From positions 1-62,529 of the forward strand of contig JAFSWW010000086.1 of the NCBI GenBank assembly GCA_017444345.1: a stretch of 62,529 bases of DNA. Reading direction: 5' to 3'. Below the pieces are notes generated by a model, which saw nothing but the letters and a program-made list of their open reading frames with translations, made no database searches and had not been told where the DNA came from. Source of the stretch: Synergistaceae bacterium (GTDB lineage Bacteria > Synergistota > Synergistia > Synergistales > Aminobacteriaceae). Positions 35,531-45,556 of the stretch are shown here, piece by piece (positions within the stretch are counted from its first letter, which is position 1; every line of letters begins with the position of its first letter). The position numbers and the translations under genes were made by a program.

Positions 35531-37804
35531 TTAGCGCGCCTTGTCCCTGTTGAAATTAATCAAGCAGCCTGCTTTGACTATATCGCGCTCATTTGCTGTC
35601 ATGTCCTGAATATAAAGCTCGGCTTCTTTCACGCGGCCGCCTTTGATAATATATGCCTTAATGCTTGAGAGTTCGTTTTTATCGAGTGCGCTGCGAATTC
35701 CCGGGACATAAACATAATCACCGACTTCAAAATCAGGTTCGCCCTTAAGATGGAACGGAATCATGCCCCAGTTCATACAGTTAGAGCGATAACGTTTTGT
35801 AGCATACTCTTGAGTGATATTTGCGAGTGCTCCGAGAACTCTTTGACATGATGCGGCCTGCTCACGTGCTGAACCGTCGCCCGGTTTATTCGCGTAAATT
35901 GTTGAGCCGATTTCTATAGTCATAGGGTCTGCGTTTTCTTGGCCGGGAATTGCCTTAATAAGCTCGTAGACTTCTTTCAAATCTCCGTGTGCCGGGTTTA
36001 TACCCTTGAGTCTCTCGTACTCAATTTTCTGTACTTCTTTTGCTTTGCCGACATATTGCGGATCTCTGCGTGAGAGTGTGAATTCTGCCAGCCCTAAAGG
36101 AATCGACCTGAACGAAGAAGTTTCGCCCGACGGTATAAGCTCGTCAGTTGTAGTAACTTCATCAAGAATCTTAGAGACAACCCGCAATAAAATATTTTCT
36201 GCGAGTGCTTCCTGCTCCGGCCAGTCTTTAATATTCGGTCCGAATCTAATCGGCGACTCAAGATTTGCCTTACCGAATCCCCAGTAGACTCGCGATTTAT
36301 AGGCCTTGTCGTCATAGTGATATGCGGGAATATCGCCCCAGCAGTCAAGATCTTCTGCGCTTGTGAGTTTGCCTCCGTTTGCTGCAGTTGCTGCGATTGA
36401 ACGTGCATCCATGAGTGCCACCGCTGACATTTGACCGTTGCCCGGCTTTGATCCTTCTCTGTTAGGGAAGTTACGAGTCGTGTGTCTGATTGAGAATGCA
36501 TTATTTGCCGGAGTATCGCCAGCCCCGAAACACGGCCCGCAAAATGCCGTCCTGATTACTGCGCCCGCGTCCATTAAGTCAGCTAAGAATCCTTTACGGT
36601 CTAAATCAATAAATACCGGTTGACTTGACGGATATACGCTCAAATAAAACTCATCAAAGCCGCATGACTTGCCCTTGAGTGCGTGTGCTGCCTCGACAAC
36701 GTTTGTATAATTTCCGCCTGCACAGCCTCCGATTACTCCCTGCTGTACCATTAATTTGCCGTCGCTCGTGATTTTGTCCATAAGCGTGAAGGTTGCCCGG
36801 CCTCCTGCTACTTTTTCGGCTCTCTTCTCAGTGTCAGCAAGAATATCTTTCATATTTGCGTAAAAATCTGAAATCGTATAAGCATTTGACGGATGGAACG
36901 GGAGCGCGATCATCGGCTTAATTGTCGATAAATCAATTTCAACGCAGCCGTCATAATATGCAACGTCGGCAGGATTCAATTCGCGATAATCAATTTCTCG
37001 GCCGTGTTCTGCTAAATATGCCTTAGTGTCTGAGTCAGTTCTCCATACTGAAGACAAGCAAGTAGTCTCAGTTGTCATTACGTCGACTCCATTTCTATAA
37101 TCCGTAGTCATTGTAGAGACACCGGGCCCGACAAATTCCATGACTTTATTTTTGACGTAACCTTTTTCGAAAACTGCTTTAACGATTGCAAGTGCTATAT
37201 CATGAGGTCCGACATATGGAGCTGGTTTGCCGGTTAAATAAATCGCAACGATTCCGGGATAAGCTACATCATATGTGTCCTGTAAAAGCTGCTTAACGAG
37301 TTCGCCGCCGCCCTCTCCGATTGCCATAGTTCCTAATGCGCCGTATCTAGTGTGAGAGTCTGAGCCTAGAATCATTTTGCCGCAGCCCGCAAACATTTCA
37401 CGCATAAACTGATGGATTACTGCAATATGCGGAGGGACATAGATTCCGCCGTATTTTTTCGCCGCACTGAGTCCGAAATAATGATCATCATCGTTAATAG
37501 TTCCGCCCACTGCACATAAAGAATTATGGCAATTCGTCATTACATACGGGAGCGGAAATTTTTTCATTCCTGAGGCTCTAGCAGTCTGAATTATGCCTAC
37601 AAACGTAATATCATGTGAGGCCATAGAGTCAAATTTAATGCGCAAGTGATCCATGTCATTCGAAGTATTATGCGACTTCATGATTCCATAAGCGATAGTG
37701 CCCTTTTTAGCGTCTGCCTTGTTATATTTTCCGTCGGCTTGGCTTTCAGGGACTATCTGATTTCCATTGATGAGATAAATTCCTTCATCGTAGAGTTTAA
37801 TCAT
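35531..37804 (-). CDS. acn: Aconitate hydratase family protein
   Basis: A 757-residue hydratase with the iron-sulfur ligands of aconitase in [11 protein letters not shown] and [11 protein letters not shown], plus [20 protein letters not shown] and the swivelling C-terminal domain ([13 protein letters not shown]). It is closer to the roughly 750-residue hydratase group of anaerobes than to AcnA (about 890), so the substrate is not certain from family alone. The icd gene directly downstream makes aconitase the best reading. A strong GAGGGGG ribosome site is present. Confidence 0.85.
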   Translation of the reverse strand: MIKLYDEGIYLINGNQIVPESQADGKYNKADAKKGTIAYGIMKSHNTSNDMDHLRIKFDSMASHDITFVGIIQTARASGMKKFPLPYVMTNCHNSLCAVGGTINDDDHYFGLSAAKKYGGIYVPPHIAVIHQFMREMFAGCGKMILGSDSHTRYGALGTMAIGEGGGELVKQLLQDTYDVAYPGIVAIYLTGKPAPYVGPHDIALAIVKAVFEKGYVKNKVMEFVGPGVSTMTTDYRNGVDVMTTETTCLSSVWRTDSDTKAYLAEHGREIDYRELNPADVAYYDGCVEIDLSTIKPMIALPFHPSNAYTISDFYANMKDILADTEKRAEKVAGGRATFTLMDKITSDGKLMVQQGVIGGCAGGNYTNVVEAAHALKGKSCGFDEFYLSVYPSSQPVFIDLDRKGFLADLMDAGAVIRTAFCGPCFGAGDTPANNAFSIRHTTRNFPNREGSKPGNGQMSAVALMDARSIAATAANGGKLTSAEDLDCWGDIPAYHYDDKAYKSRVYWGFGKANLESPIRFGPNIKDWPEQEALAENILLRVVSKILDEVTTTDELIPSGETSSFRSIPLGLAEFTLSRRDPQYVGKAKEVQKIEYERLKGINPAHGDLKEVYELIKAIPGQENADPMTIEIGSTIYANKPGDGSAREQAASCQRVLGALANITQEYATKRYRSNCMNWGMIPFHLKGEPDFEVGDYVYVPGIRSALDKNELSSIKAYIIKGGRVKEAELYIQDMTANERDIVKAGCLINFNRDKAR

Positions 37805-37865
37805 TGTGATAATATACCCCCTCGAATAAAATTTTTTTGTGAATATTTAGAATTTGTTAAGAATG

Positions 37866-37871
37866 ATTATA
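37866..37871 (-). promoter_or_regulatory. Likely -10 box upstream of acn
   Basis: On the minus strand the sequence TGATATAAT forms an extended -10 element about 60 bases before the acn start. No strong -35 is seen. Confidence 0.45.
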
Positions 37872-37922
37872 TCAGCAAAACGAAAATAAATGCTACGTGT
37901 AATTGTTGAAATTTTTAGCTAT

Positions 37923-39434
37923 TTATTTCAGCACTGACTCAACAAATTTATCAAATGCCGCGAGTCCTTCAGGTGTACGCTTATAAACTCCGCTGTCAGT
38001 CAAAACCTGTGCGAAAACATGCCCGACTTCATTACGCAGCATATTTCTTATTTCTGACTCGCCAGTCAAGCCCTGATATTTACTGCGCAAAAATTTATAC
38101 CATTTTCCGTGTAATTCAAGCTCGGACGGCAAATTTTCTTTATTTGAGAGCCATGACTCACAAATTTTCTCAAGCGAATTCTTTAATCTTGCAGGTAACA
38201 CAGCGAGTCCCATGACTTCAATCAAGCCGATATTTTCTTTCTTAATGTGATGGACTTCTGCATGAGGGTGAAAGATTCCCAGCGGGTGTTCATTACTCGT
38301 GCGATTATTGCGCAGAACTAAATCAATCTGATAATTATTATTTAGCATTCTAGCAATCGGAGTTATTGTATTATGTGCCTCACCGTCAGAATAAGCAAGA
38401 ATATCAACGCTTGAGTCATTCCATTCACGCCACGCCGATAAAATTTTGTCGGATAAATTTATGAGTTTTTCAGGATCTTGAGACTCGAGTCTTATTGCTG
38501 ACATGGGCCACTTGATTCGCCCTGCTTTGACTCCTGAATATGAATCAGGTAATTTATACTCGTGTTCAATCTCGGCATTATTCATAGCAAAAATATACCG
38601 CCCGCCCTGATAATGATCATGCGACAAGATTGAGCCTCCCACTATGGGCAGATCTGCATTTGAGCCGACAAAATAATGCGGAAATTTCTCAACAAATGCC
38701 AGCAAATTCTCAAAAGTTTCGCGATTTATCAACATGGGAACGTGTTTCTCGTCAAGCACTATGCAGTGTTCATTATAATAACTATACGGCGAATACTGGA
38801 AATACCAATCACGCGAGCCGAGTTTTACAGGAATAAGCCTTATATTTTGCCGCGCCGGGTGTCCGTGATGACCGTAAAAGCCTTCATTTTCTCGGCATAA
38901 TAAACACTTAGGATAGCCCGATGATTTTATAGCCCGTGCCTTTGCTATATCGCGGGGATCTTTTTCTGGTTTTGACATGTTGATTGTTATATCTAGTTCG
39001 CCGTAATCTGTTAAAGTTTTCCAGCAAATATTTTTAGCTGTTCGTTCTGAGCGTATATAATTCGAGTTTATGCCGAGTTTATAAAAATAGTCAGTTGCTT
39101 TAACAGGGGACAATTTATATAACGAGTCAAATTTTGCTATAACATCAGACGGACGGGGAGTCAAGACTCCCATTAATTTTGTGTCAAGTAAATCACGCTC
39201 TGTCTCTGTATTCTCGATTAAATTATTATCTGCTGCCCAGTCTAAAATTTTCGCTAAAATCGAGTCCGGTGATGTCTTATCAGCTAATTCACTTGATAAA
39301 TTTTTCTCGAACTCAAACGAATTCAGGCCAAGCACCCCGATTAAAGAATTAGCAGCCCAGACTCTATCTTCAGGTGAGATTAATTCATGATGTAAAGCAA
39401 AGCTAATTAAATTATTCAGCTCGTGATTAATCAT
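37923..39434 (-). CDS. galT: UDP-glucose-hexose-1-phosphate uridylyltransferase, class II
   Basis: A 503-residue GalT of the longer class II type found mainly in Firmicutes and relatives. Typical stretches are GYPKCLLCRENEGFYGHHGHPA, SILSHDHYQGGRY and FHPHAEVHHIKKENIGLIEVMG. It swaps UMP between UDP-glucose and galactose-1-phosphate in the Leloir pathway. No galK or galE lies beside it. GGAAGGAG precedes the ATG. It is 7 bases from the upstream secreted protein gene. Confidence 0.93.
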   Translation of the reverse strand: MINHELNNLISFALHHELISPEDRVWAANSLIGVLGLNSFEFEKNLSSELADKTSPDSILAKILDWAADNNLIENTETERDLLDTKLMGVLTPRPSDVIAKFDSLYKLSPVKATDYFYKLGINSNYIRSERTAKNICWKTLTDYGELDITINMSKPEKDPRDIAKARAIKSSGYPKCLLCRENEGFYGHHGHPARQNIRLIPVKLGSRDWYFQYSPYSYYNEHCIVLDEKHVPMLINRETFENLLAFVEKFPHYFVGSNADLPIVGGSILSHDHYQGGRYIFAMNNAEIEHEYKLPDSYSGVKAGRIKWPMSAIRLESQDPEKLINLSDKILSAWREWNDSSVDILAYSDGEAHNTITPIARMLNNNYQIDLVLRNNRTSNEHPLGIFHPHAEVHHIKKENIGLIEVMGLAVLPARLKNSLEKICESWLSNKENLPSELELHGKWYKFLRSKYQGLTGESEIRNMLRNEVGHVFAQVLTDSGVYKRTPEGLAAFDKFVESVLK

Positions 39435-39441
39435 TAATAAA

Positions 39442-40107
39442 TTACTCCTTCCATGAAAATTTTAGAGACAAAATCGCCCATGTGTCTTTATTTGCGAACT
39501 TGTAGGGCTTTGCAGTCGCTGTAAAAGCTGCCGGCCTGATTGATGGGTTGTCAGAGTGATAAATTTCGCCGGTCATTGTTATAATTTTGCTCTGTCTTGA
39601 TACTTTCTGAACTTCAGCATATAAAAGTGTGTCGCTCTGAAAAGTTGCCGGGTTGAAGTGATAATTTTTGCCGTCAAAATGAGCTTGTTCTGGTTCGTCC
39701 GCTGGGTCGCCGTCGTCTGCTCCTTCAGGTAAAACGCCTAATATACTCGCATGTTTCACGGGTAAATCAAAAAATTTTTTGACTGACTCAGCTACAAATT
39801 TCGAGTCTATTATTTTCGGGCCGTATTCACATTTTTTGTCAGGACAATTTTTTATGCGTGTCTTGCTGTTGTTTATGATATTATGAGCGATCCCGAAAAA
39901 TATTAATCCCTCATTCTCTGAAGGACTCCCTAAATGAGTAATGCCTTCATTTCCGCCGCGCTGTACGTCGAAATCGTAAAAATTTGCTTCCGTGAAGTTG
40001 CTGATAAATGTACTCATGCGCTTGAGTTCGTTGTTTTCTTTACTGGCTCCCATAGTGAAGAGTAAAATTATTACAAGAATTATGCTTATAAAAAATTTGC
40101 GTCTCAT
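39442..40107 (-). CDS. Secreted or membrane-anchored protein, unknown family
   Basis: A 221-residue protein with an N-terminal signal or anchor (MRRKFFISIILVIILLFTMG). I do not recognise the mature domain. It has one close cysteine pair (KNCPDKKCEYG, about 85-95) and ends in a beta-rich stretch (DTWAILSLKFSW). A good AGGAGG site precedes the ATG. It is placed before galT in the same direction with only 7 bases between them, with no clear functional link. Confidence 0.65.
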   Translation of the reverse strand: MRRKFFISIILVIILLFTMGASKENNELKRMSTFISNFTEANFYDFDVQRGGNEGITHLGSPSENEGLIFFGIAHNIINNSKTRIKNCPDKKCEYGPKIIDSKFVAESVKKFFDLPVKHASILGVLPEGADDGDPADEPEQAHFDGKNYHFNPATFQSDTLLYAEVQKVSRQSKIITMTGEIYHSDNPSIRPAAFTATAKPYKFANKDTWAILSLKFSWKE

Positions 40108-40529
40108 CGTGATTCCTCCTGAAAAATTTATTAATATTTTCTAAGAATTATAGCAACATAGATATATTTATTTAGTGTAGAATACATGAAAATATTTTAG
40201 TGATTCAGCCGCAAAAATTATGCAGAAATTGAAGTATTTTACTAATACATTTACTAATACAAAAATATTAATTTTTCACAGTTATATCAAGAACTAACAG
40301 AGCTAAAAAATTTCGTTATATGCATAAAAAAGTTTTATAATTTCACGCAAAAAATTTCGCAATTATTTCGAATGAATCACGTCAAAAAATTTTCACGAAT
40401 CAACGGGACTTGCTATAAAAAATTTCTCGTAAATCTTCACGAACTCACGCAAAAAATTTTTCGCAATATATTCAAATCACTATGATATTATTTACGCAAT
40501 AAAATTTATAAACGAGGGCAGCAATTTTT
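40108..40529. other. AT-rich intergenic region with direct repeats
   Basis: A 422-base divergent gap with no gene. It holds two imperfect direct copies of a ~36-base element, CACGCAAAAAATTTCGCAAT... at 40344-40380 and 40446-40480, and related shorter pieces (CACGTCAAAAAATTTTCACG) between them. AAAATTTT-type palindromes are dense, so curved DNA is likely. The GAGGG site for the PAS-dynamin gene is at its right end. Likely holds promoters for both flanking genes, but I cannot place them securely. Confidence 0.6.
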
Positions 40530-42767
40530 ATGCAAAATCTTTCTGAATGGGTAAACGAAAATTTTATAAATTCCTATCATTCGCCGGACTTGACTGTAAT
40601 ATTTCCGTCGAGAGAGATATATTTTTCTCCTGAACTCATGCAAGTTATGCGGCTTAATAATAATACTTGCCCGAAAACTTTAGATCAATGGCTCGAACTT
40701 TGCCACCCTCAAGATCACGCTAAGATCTCAAAATTTGAGAAATTTATTAACGGCCATGAAAATTTTTTATCGCTCACAAGAAAATTATACTGCGGGGACG
40801 GTTTTTATCGTGATTTCAGATTAGACGCGTTTATTCAGAGAGATTCAAATTATAGACCTGTAAAATTATTCGGGCGTGAGACTCTTGCGTTAAGTGCTTG
40901 GCTTGAGAACTCTTCAGAGGGGGATAAGATTCAATGCATTGACGATAACGGCAGAGTCAGGATTCTTGAATCAGTCAGAATTCAGGGAGTCATGACTCTA
41001 AATGATATTAGCGCAATTGAAGATTTAGAACAGGAAAATATGAGGCTCAGGCGGGAAATTCAGCGGCGAATCTTTTCGAGGAGTCCGTCTTTATTGCAGC
41101 TTTCAAGCATGGGAGCAAATGAGACTCTTTTACGGGCTGAACTCGAAGAAAATATTAATGCTGCTCTTAATGTCTTAACGGGTAACAGTCAATTAATTGC
41201 GCTCAGGCGTTCACTAAATGAGACAAATTTAACGATCGGGATAACTGGACTCACAAGCAGCGGGAAGTCTACTTTTATGAATGCTTTACTAGGCGAAAAA
41301 TTAATCCCTGAACAGACAAGGGCAACGACAAATATTCCCATTATATGCCGGGAAGGAGAAGTCAGGAGCGCAAAAATTTTTTATCAGGACGGCAGAGTCG
41401 AAAATATACAAAGCTCAAAATTAACTCCGTCTTACATGCGAAATATAGCGAGCGAAAATTTTAATCCTTCAAACCGTGCAGGTATAGCAAGAATCGAAAT
41501 AATTATGCCGGGAGCTTTAATTCCTGAAGGGCTGTGCTTTATTGATACTCCGGGATTTGACGCTCTTGCAAGTTCAGGAGGGGCAGCACTTAGAAATATT
41601 TTGCCGGAATTGGACATTATTATTTACGTTACTCCCATAAGATCAAGACTCAAGGCTTCAGACTATGAATTTTTGCGGAATATTATGAGTTTGAATCACG
41701 AAATTATATTTATATTATCGCAAATAGATTTAGAACGCCCAGACTCAGAGGCCGGACGAATAATAAAATCTGCTCATGATAAAATTATTGCTGATATTAA
41801 AGCGATTCAGTCAGACATGAAAAATTTTGCGGGTATTAATTGCGATGTCGTACCAGTCTCGGCAAAAATTGCGCTTGAAAAATTTTACGATAAACGCTCC
41901 CCCGAATGGCTCGACTCAAATATTGAAGGAGTTGTAAATTATCTCGCTCCATTAAGAAAGAATGCTTTTTCACGAGCCCTATTTTTACGCACTGAACGGA
42001 CTCAGAAAATTATAAACTTTGCACTTGAGAATAATAATTTAACAGGGTCATCAAAATGGAGATTGCAAGACATAAGCGAGAACTTGCAAAAAATTTTATT
42101 ATCACGCAAAAATTTACCCGAAATCACACAAATTTATTCGATCAGCGAGGGAGCATTTACAGACAATAAGCCCGTGAGTCTGCTTAACTCGCTAATAACT
42201 TCAATGCGTGAACGTGAATTCAGAGAAAAATTTTTCTCGCTTAAAGCAATAAAATATAAGAAATCTCATAAAATTATTTTACTCGGAGCAGATAGAGATC
42301 AAAGCCTGAAACTTTTTGCACGTCTAGCACATAATTTAATATATGAAAATTTGCCGGAGGGTGAAATCTCTTCAAGTGAGTGGCTTTATTCAGGTCATAA
42401 TCCACCGTTTGAGAGTATTTTACTGCCTTCTATAGGAGTCAACGAAAATATTTTAATTGCACCGTCTAATTCAAGAATGAAATTTATTCCTGACTGGCAC
42501 AAAATTTTCCGCGAATATGTACCAGTTATAAGCATTGATTTAGCTCGGCTTGATTCGGGATTATCAGATTTAGCGTATTCGCCTTATATAACGGGTCTTG
42601 CTTTGTCAAAATGGGTGCTAGTTTTCGGGAATGCCGGACTCTTTGATACGCGTCAAACTGATTTAATTTCAGAAGTCCCCGAACGAGTTAATGAATTTGT
42701 CGAGCTTAACGGCTTAAAGAGTCCTGACTGGTTCATATTCGAGAATTATAAAATTTTCCAGATTTAA
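40530..42767 (+). CDS. Dynamin-like GTPase with N-terminal PAS-like domain
   Basis: A 745-residue protein. Residues ~20-120 resemble a PAS_3 sensor (EIYFSPELMQVM, LCHPQDHAKI, DGFYRDFRLDAF, VKLFGRETLA). A short coiled coil (about 160-180) follows. The GTPase domain has P-loop GLTSSGKST (240-248), switch region TRATTNIP, G3 DTPGFDAL and G4-like SQIDLER. Helical regions follow, and the last 150 residues form a second, degenerate alpha/beta domain. There is no membrane helix. Bacterial dynamin-like proteins remodel or guard membranes; a PAS sensor on one is unusual. Stands alone between divergent and convergent genes. Confidence 0.82.
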   Translation: MQNLSEWVNENFINSYHSPDLTVIFPSREIYFSPELMQVMRLNNNTCPKTLDQWLELCHPQDHAKISKFEKFINGHENFLSLTRKLYCGDGFYRDFRLDAFIQRDSNYRPVKLFGRETLALSAWLENSSEGDKIQCIDDNGRVRILESVRIQGVMTLNDISAIEDLEQENMRLRREIQRRIFSRSPSLLQLSSMGANETLLRAELEENINAALNVLTGNSQLIALRRSLNETNLTIGITGLTSSGKSTFMNALLGEKLIPEQTRATTNIPIICREGEVRSAKIFYQDGRVENIQSSKLTPSYMRNIASENFNPSNRAGIARIEIIMPGALIPEGLCFIDTPGFDALASSGGAALRNILPELDIIIYVTPIRSRLKASDYEFLRNIMSLNHEIIFILSQIDLERPDSEAGRIIKSAHDKIIADIKAIQSDMKNFAGINCDVVPVSAKIALEKFYDKRSPEWLDSNIEGVVNYLAPLRKNAFSRALFLRTERTQKIINFALENNNLTGSSKWRLQDISENLQKILLSRKNLPEITQIYSISEGAFTDNKPVSLLNSLITSMREREFREKFFSLKAIKYKKSHKIILLGADRDQSLKLFARLAHNLIYENLPEGEISSSEWLYSGHNPPFESILLPSIGVNENILIAPSNSRMKFIPDWHKIFREYVPVISIDLARLDSGLSDLAYSPYITGLALSKWVLVFGNAGLFDTRQTDLISEVPERVNEFVELNGLKSPDWFIFENYKIFQI

Positions 42768-42777
42768 TATTAATTAT

Positions 42778-43536
42778 TTAATGAGTCGCGATAAAATTAT
42801 CAATTAATTTTCTTGCGATGCTGGCTTTATCGGGAATGTTCATTTTATTAATTTCGTCGCAAGTGTAAAAGCCTGCTGACTCAATTTCTGAGCCGTCGGG
42901 GTGTAATTTGCCTGATTTATATTCAGCAGTGAATCCCAGCATTAAAGAATTCGGAAACGGCCAAGTCTGTGAGCCAAAATATTTTATATTGCATACTTCA
43001 ATCCCGACTTCTTCGCGAATCTCACGCATTACTGTATTCTCAAGGGACTCGCCGGGCTCAACAAATCCCGCAATTATGCTAACTCTATCACTTGGCCACG
43101 CTTTATTATGAGCTAGCAATAATTTATTCTCACATTCAACAGCTACTATTACGGCCGGAGATTGAGGCGCATAGAAGACTCTTTTACATGACGGGCAGAC
43201 TCGTCCGAAATCGTTATTACTGGGCATTAATTTATCTCCGCAGAATGAGCAGATTTTTACGTTCCTGTACCAGTTCGCAAATTCCCACGCACCTGAAGCA
43301 CGAGTAAAAGCCTCTAAGCCTCCTAAATGATATAATTCACGAAGATTTATAAATTTTTCGTTGTCAAATAAATTTATCGAGTCAACGTCAAGCCACTTAG
43401 TTAAAACTTGCCAGCAATCCGGAAATTTTCGCGAGTCGTTCACAATCTCAACGCCCGAATGTGAATTTATATAATCATTATCAAAGTCGTAATTATTGCC
43501 GTTCACTAAAATTTTTTCTCTGTTAAATACTAACAT
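42778..43536 (-). CDS. nudC: NAD+ diphosphatase / NADH pyrophosphatase
   Basis: A 252-residue Nudix hydrolase. The four-cysteine zinc ribbon CSFCGDKLM...CPSCKRVF lies at about 97-120, the Nudix box is GFVEPGESLENTVMREIREE followed by VGIEV, and the NADH-specific SQ-x-WPFP-x-S motif is present as SQTWPFPNS. It splits NAD(H) to NMN(H) and AMP and can remove NAD caps from RNA. AAGGAG precedes the ATG. Confidence 0.93.
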   Translation of the reverse strand: MLVFNREKILVNGNNYDFDNDYINSHSGVEIVNDSRKFPDCWQVLTKWLDVDSINLFDNEKFINLRELYHLGGLEAFTRASGAWEFANWYRNVKICSFCGDKLMPSNNDFGRVCPSCKRVFYAPQSPAVIVAVECENKLLLAHNKAWPSDRVSIIAGFVEPGESLENTVMREIREEVGIEVCNIKYFGSQTWPFPNSLMLGFTAEYKSGKLHPDGSEIESAGFYTCDEINKMNIPDKASIARKLIDNFIATH

Positions 43537-43927
43537 GATTTATAGCTCCTTTTGTGCTAGTTATAGCATAATATACAACAAATTTATATATTGCGTGATT
43601 CTTAACGAGTCGCCCGTATTCATTAAATTAGTTGCTCGTAATATCGAGTAATCCCCGTCCGCCTAAAAAATTTATTCCCAGCTAATAACTTTTACAGCTG
43701 CACATTGATTTAATTAGTCGCTCGTTATGTTGCGTAATTCCTGCCCACTCAACAAAATTTTATTCCCAACTAATAACCGTTATCGCAAAATAATAAATTT
43801 AATGAGTCCCCGCCGCCTACCTGATTCCTCCCACCCGCCCGCCCGATAACGAGATTCCCCCGCACATGAAAAAATATTATGCGTTCTTGCTATAATAAAT
43901 AAAATTTTTCTGTCAGGTGATGAGTAA
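43537..43927. other. Intergenic region with direct repeats and a third G-quadruplex element
   Basis: A 391-base gap without a gene. Two imperfect ~65-base direct copies lie at 43627-43688 and 43712-43778 (each starts ATTAGT-GCTCGT and ends TTTATTCCCA-CTAATAAC). Downstream, four C-runs with one-base spacers (43830-43844) give a minus-strand G-quadruplex motif matching the loops at 30490 and 137. An 8-bp inverted repeat, CGTTATCG (43778-43785) and CGATAACG (43844-43851), closes a 58-base loop around it. Confidence 0.65.
43889..43896 (+). promoter_or_regulatory. Extended -10 promoter before the YedF-like gene
   Basis: GCTATAAT preceded by T (TGCTATAAT) is an extended -10 box 32 bases upstream of the ATG at 43928. 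The -35 region is poor. Confidence 0.5.
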
Positions 43928-44641
43928 ATGCAAACGTTAAATACTTCCGGTAAATCGGGCTTAGAAGCTGTAGAAATTGTGAAGGCTGCTATAAATGAGA
44001 ATGCAAACGAGAACGAGCTGAAAATTTTAATTGACGGCCCCGCTCAATCTGATAAACTCATGAGATTTTTAGAGAATGAAGGCGACTTTAACAGCGTAAC
44101 TCTTGAAGACGATGAGGGAACTCTATATATTATTGCGTCAGGCCGGCAAATAGAGCAGCAAGAAAACGAATCCGGAAAAATTTTACTGGCTCCCATTGAA
44201 GCGAGTCAAGAATTACAAGAATTACCAGCTCCGGAAATTCACGAATCACAAGAAATACAACCCGTGCAGGAATTAACACAGCAAAAAAATATAAGTCTCA
44301 CAAAAAATGTAGTGATTCAGGACTCACTAGCGATAATTTTATCGTATGAAAACAAGAAATATAGAGCTGCTTTTATGCAGAAATTTATTCACGCCCTGAC
44401 TCAAGCAAAAATTAAGCCTTCAATCATTGCATTACTCGATAACGCCGTAAATTTAGCTGTCTATAACTCTAAAACTTGTAAAGACCTGAAAATTTTAGAA
44501 TCAAGCGGCGTAAACGTGTTAATCTCTGACTCTTGCGCTGATAGACTCGGAGTTAGTGAGGCACTCGGTGCGGGCTTATTAACTGACATGAGCGAAATTC
44601 TTGAGAAAATTTTTTCATGCGAGAAATTATTAAGTCTATAG
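43928..44641 (+). CDS. YedF-like protein (degenerate TusA domain plus DsrE-like domain)
   Basis: A 237-residue protein with two parts. Residues 1-75 follow the TusA fold (LNTSGKSGLEAVEIVKAAI) but lack the Cys-Pro motif normally at this point. Residues ~90-127 are a Gln/Glu/Pro-rich linker. Residues ~130-237 match the DsrE-like half of YedF proteins (FMQKFIHALTQAKIKPSIIALL, LESSGVNVLISDSCADRLGV, ALGAGLLTDMSEILEKI). YedF is associated with selenium metabolism in other anaerobes; no other selenium gene is visible here. It is 15 bases before the nucleoside phosphorylase gene. Confidence 0.72.
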   Translation: MQTLNTSGKSGLEAVEIVKAAINENANENELKILIDGPAQSDKLMRFLENEGDFNSVTLEDDEGTLYIIASGRQIEQQENESGKILLAPIEASQELQELPAPEIHESQEIQPVQELTQQKNISLTKNVVIQDSLAIILSYENKKYRAAFMQKFIHALTQAKIKPSIIALLDNAVNLAVYNSKTCKDLKILESSGVNVLISDSCADRLGVSEALGAGLLTDMSEILEKIFSCEKLLSL

Positions 44642-44656
44642 GAGGGGGATTTTTTC

Positions 44657-45556
44657 ATGGAAATATTTTTATTGCTAATTGCGTTAATATTTATCTCGTC
44701 AAAATGCTTTGCTTCTCAAAACTGGGAATCAAGCGCAGATAATCCCGTAATGTCTGATAATCTTCAATATCATATACACTGTAAAGACGGCGATATAAAT
44801 AAATATGTCTTACTGCCCGGAGATCCTGCACGAACTGATTTAATAGCTCAAGAATGGGACGAGTCAAAATTTATAGCTAATAACCGCGAATATAAAACTT
44901 TCAGCGGCAAAATCTCAAATATTCCCGTGAGTACCTGCTCAACTGGTATAGGCGGCTCATCTGCTGCAATTGCCATTGAAGAACTTGCTAACTTGGGCGC
45001 GAATACTTTTATACGTATAGGGACATGCGGGGCGATTAATCCTGAAATTAACTGCGGGGATATTATAATCTGTTCGGGAGCTGTCAGACATGACGGAACA
45101 AGCACAAATTATGTCGAGTCTTCTTATCCGGCAATGGCTCATCATGAAATTATTTTAGCTTTAATCGAGGCATGTGAGAGGCTCGGCAAAAAATATCATG
45201 TCGGAATTTCTTGTTCTACTGCGTCATTTCACGCGGGGCAGGCTCGGCCGGGATTCAAAAATTTTTCGCAGTCATTTCACCGTGAAAGAATAAAAGATTT
45301 ACAGGATTCACGGGTCTTAAATTTTGAGATGGAAGCGGCTACTATTTTTACACTTGCTAATTTATACGGACTAAGGGCGGGGGCGGTCTTTGCTGTAGTT
45401 GCTGACAGGAATAAAAATAAGTTCGTTTATTCAGGCATTGAAGACAGTATTATAATTGCAAATGAAGCTGTAAAAATTTTAGCAGACTGGGATAATTTAA
45501 AAGGTGAACGCAAATATTTTTATCCCGGACTGTTAGTAAATCAGGAGGCTAAATAA
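44657..45556 (+). CDS. Uridine phosphorylase-like nucleoside phosphorylase with signal-like N-terminus
   Basis: A 299-residue protein. Residues ~45-290 match Udp: LLPGDPARTDLIA (phosphate-binding), CSTGIGGSSAAIAIEELA, FIRIGTCGAINPEI and the ribose-binding NFEMEAATIFTLA. Before this, MEIFLLLIALIFISSKCFAS resembles a signal peptide, though it lacks the usual positive n-region. A strong GGAGGGGG site at about 44641-44648 supports this long start; a cytosolic start at M32 (44750) has no ribosome site. If exported, it would cleave nucleosides outside the cytoplasm. It is followed directly by hpt. Confidence 0.85.
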   Translation: MEIFLLLIALIFISSKCFASQNWESSADNPVMSDNLQYHIHCKDGDINKYVLLPGDPARTDLIAQEWDESKFIANNREYKTFSGKISNIPVSTCSTGIGGSSAAIAIEELANLGANTFIRIGTCGAINPEINCGDIIICSGAVRHDGTSTNYVESSYPAMAHHEIILALIEACERLGKKYHVGISCSTASFHAGQARPGFKNFSQSFHRERIKDLQDSRVLNFEMEAATIFTLANLYGLRAGAVFAVVADRNKNKFVYSGIEDSIIIANEAVKILADWDNLKGERKYFYPGLLVNQEAK

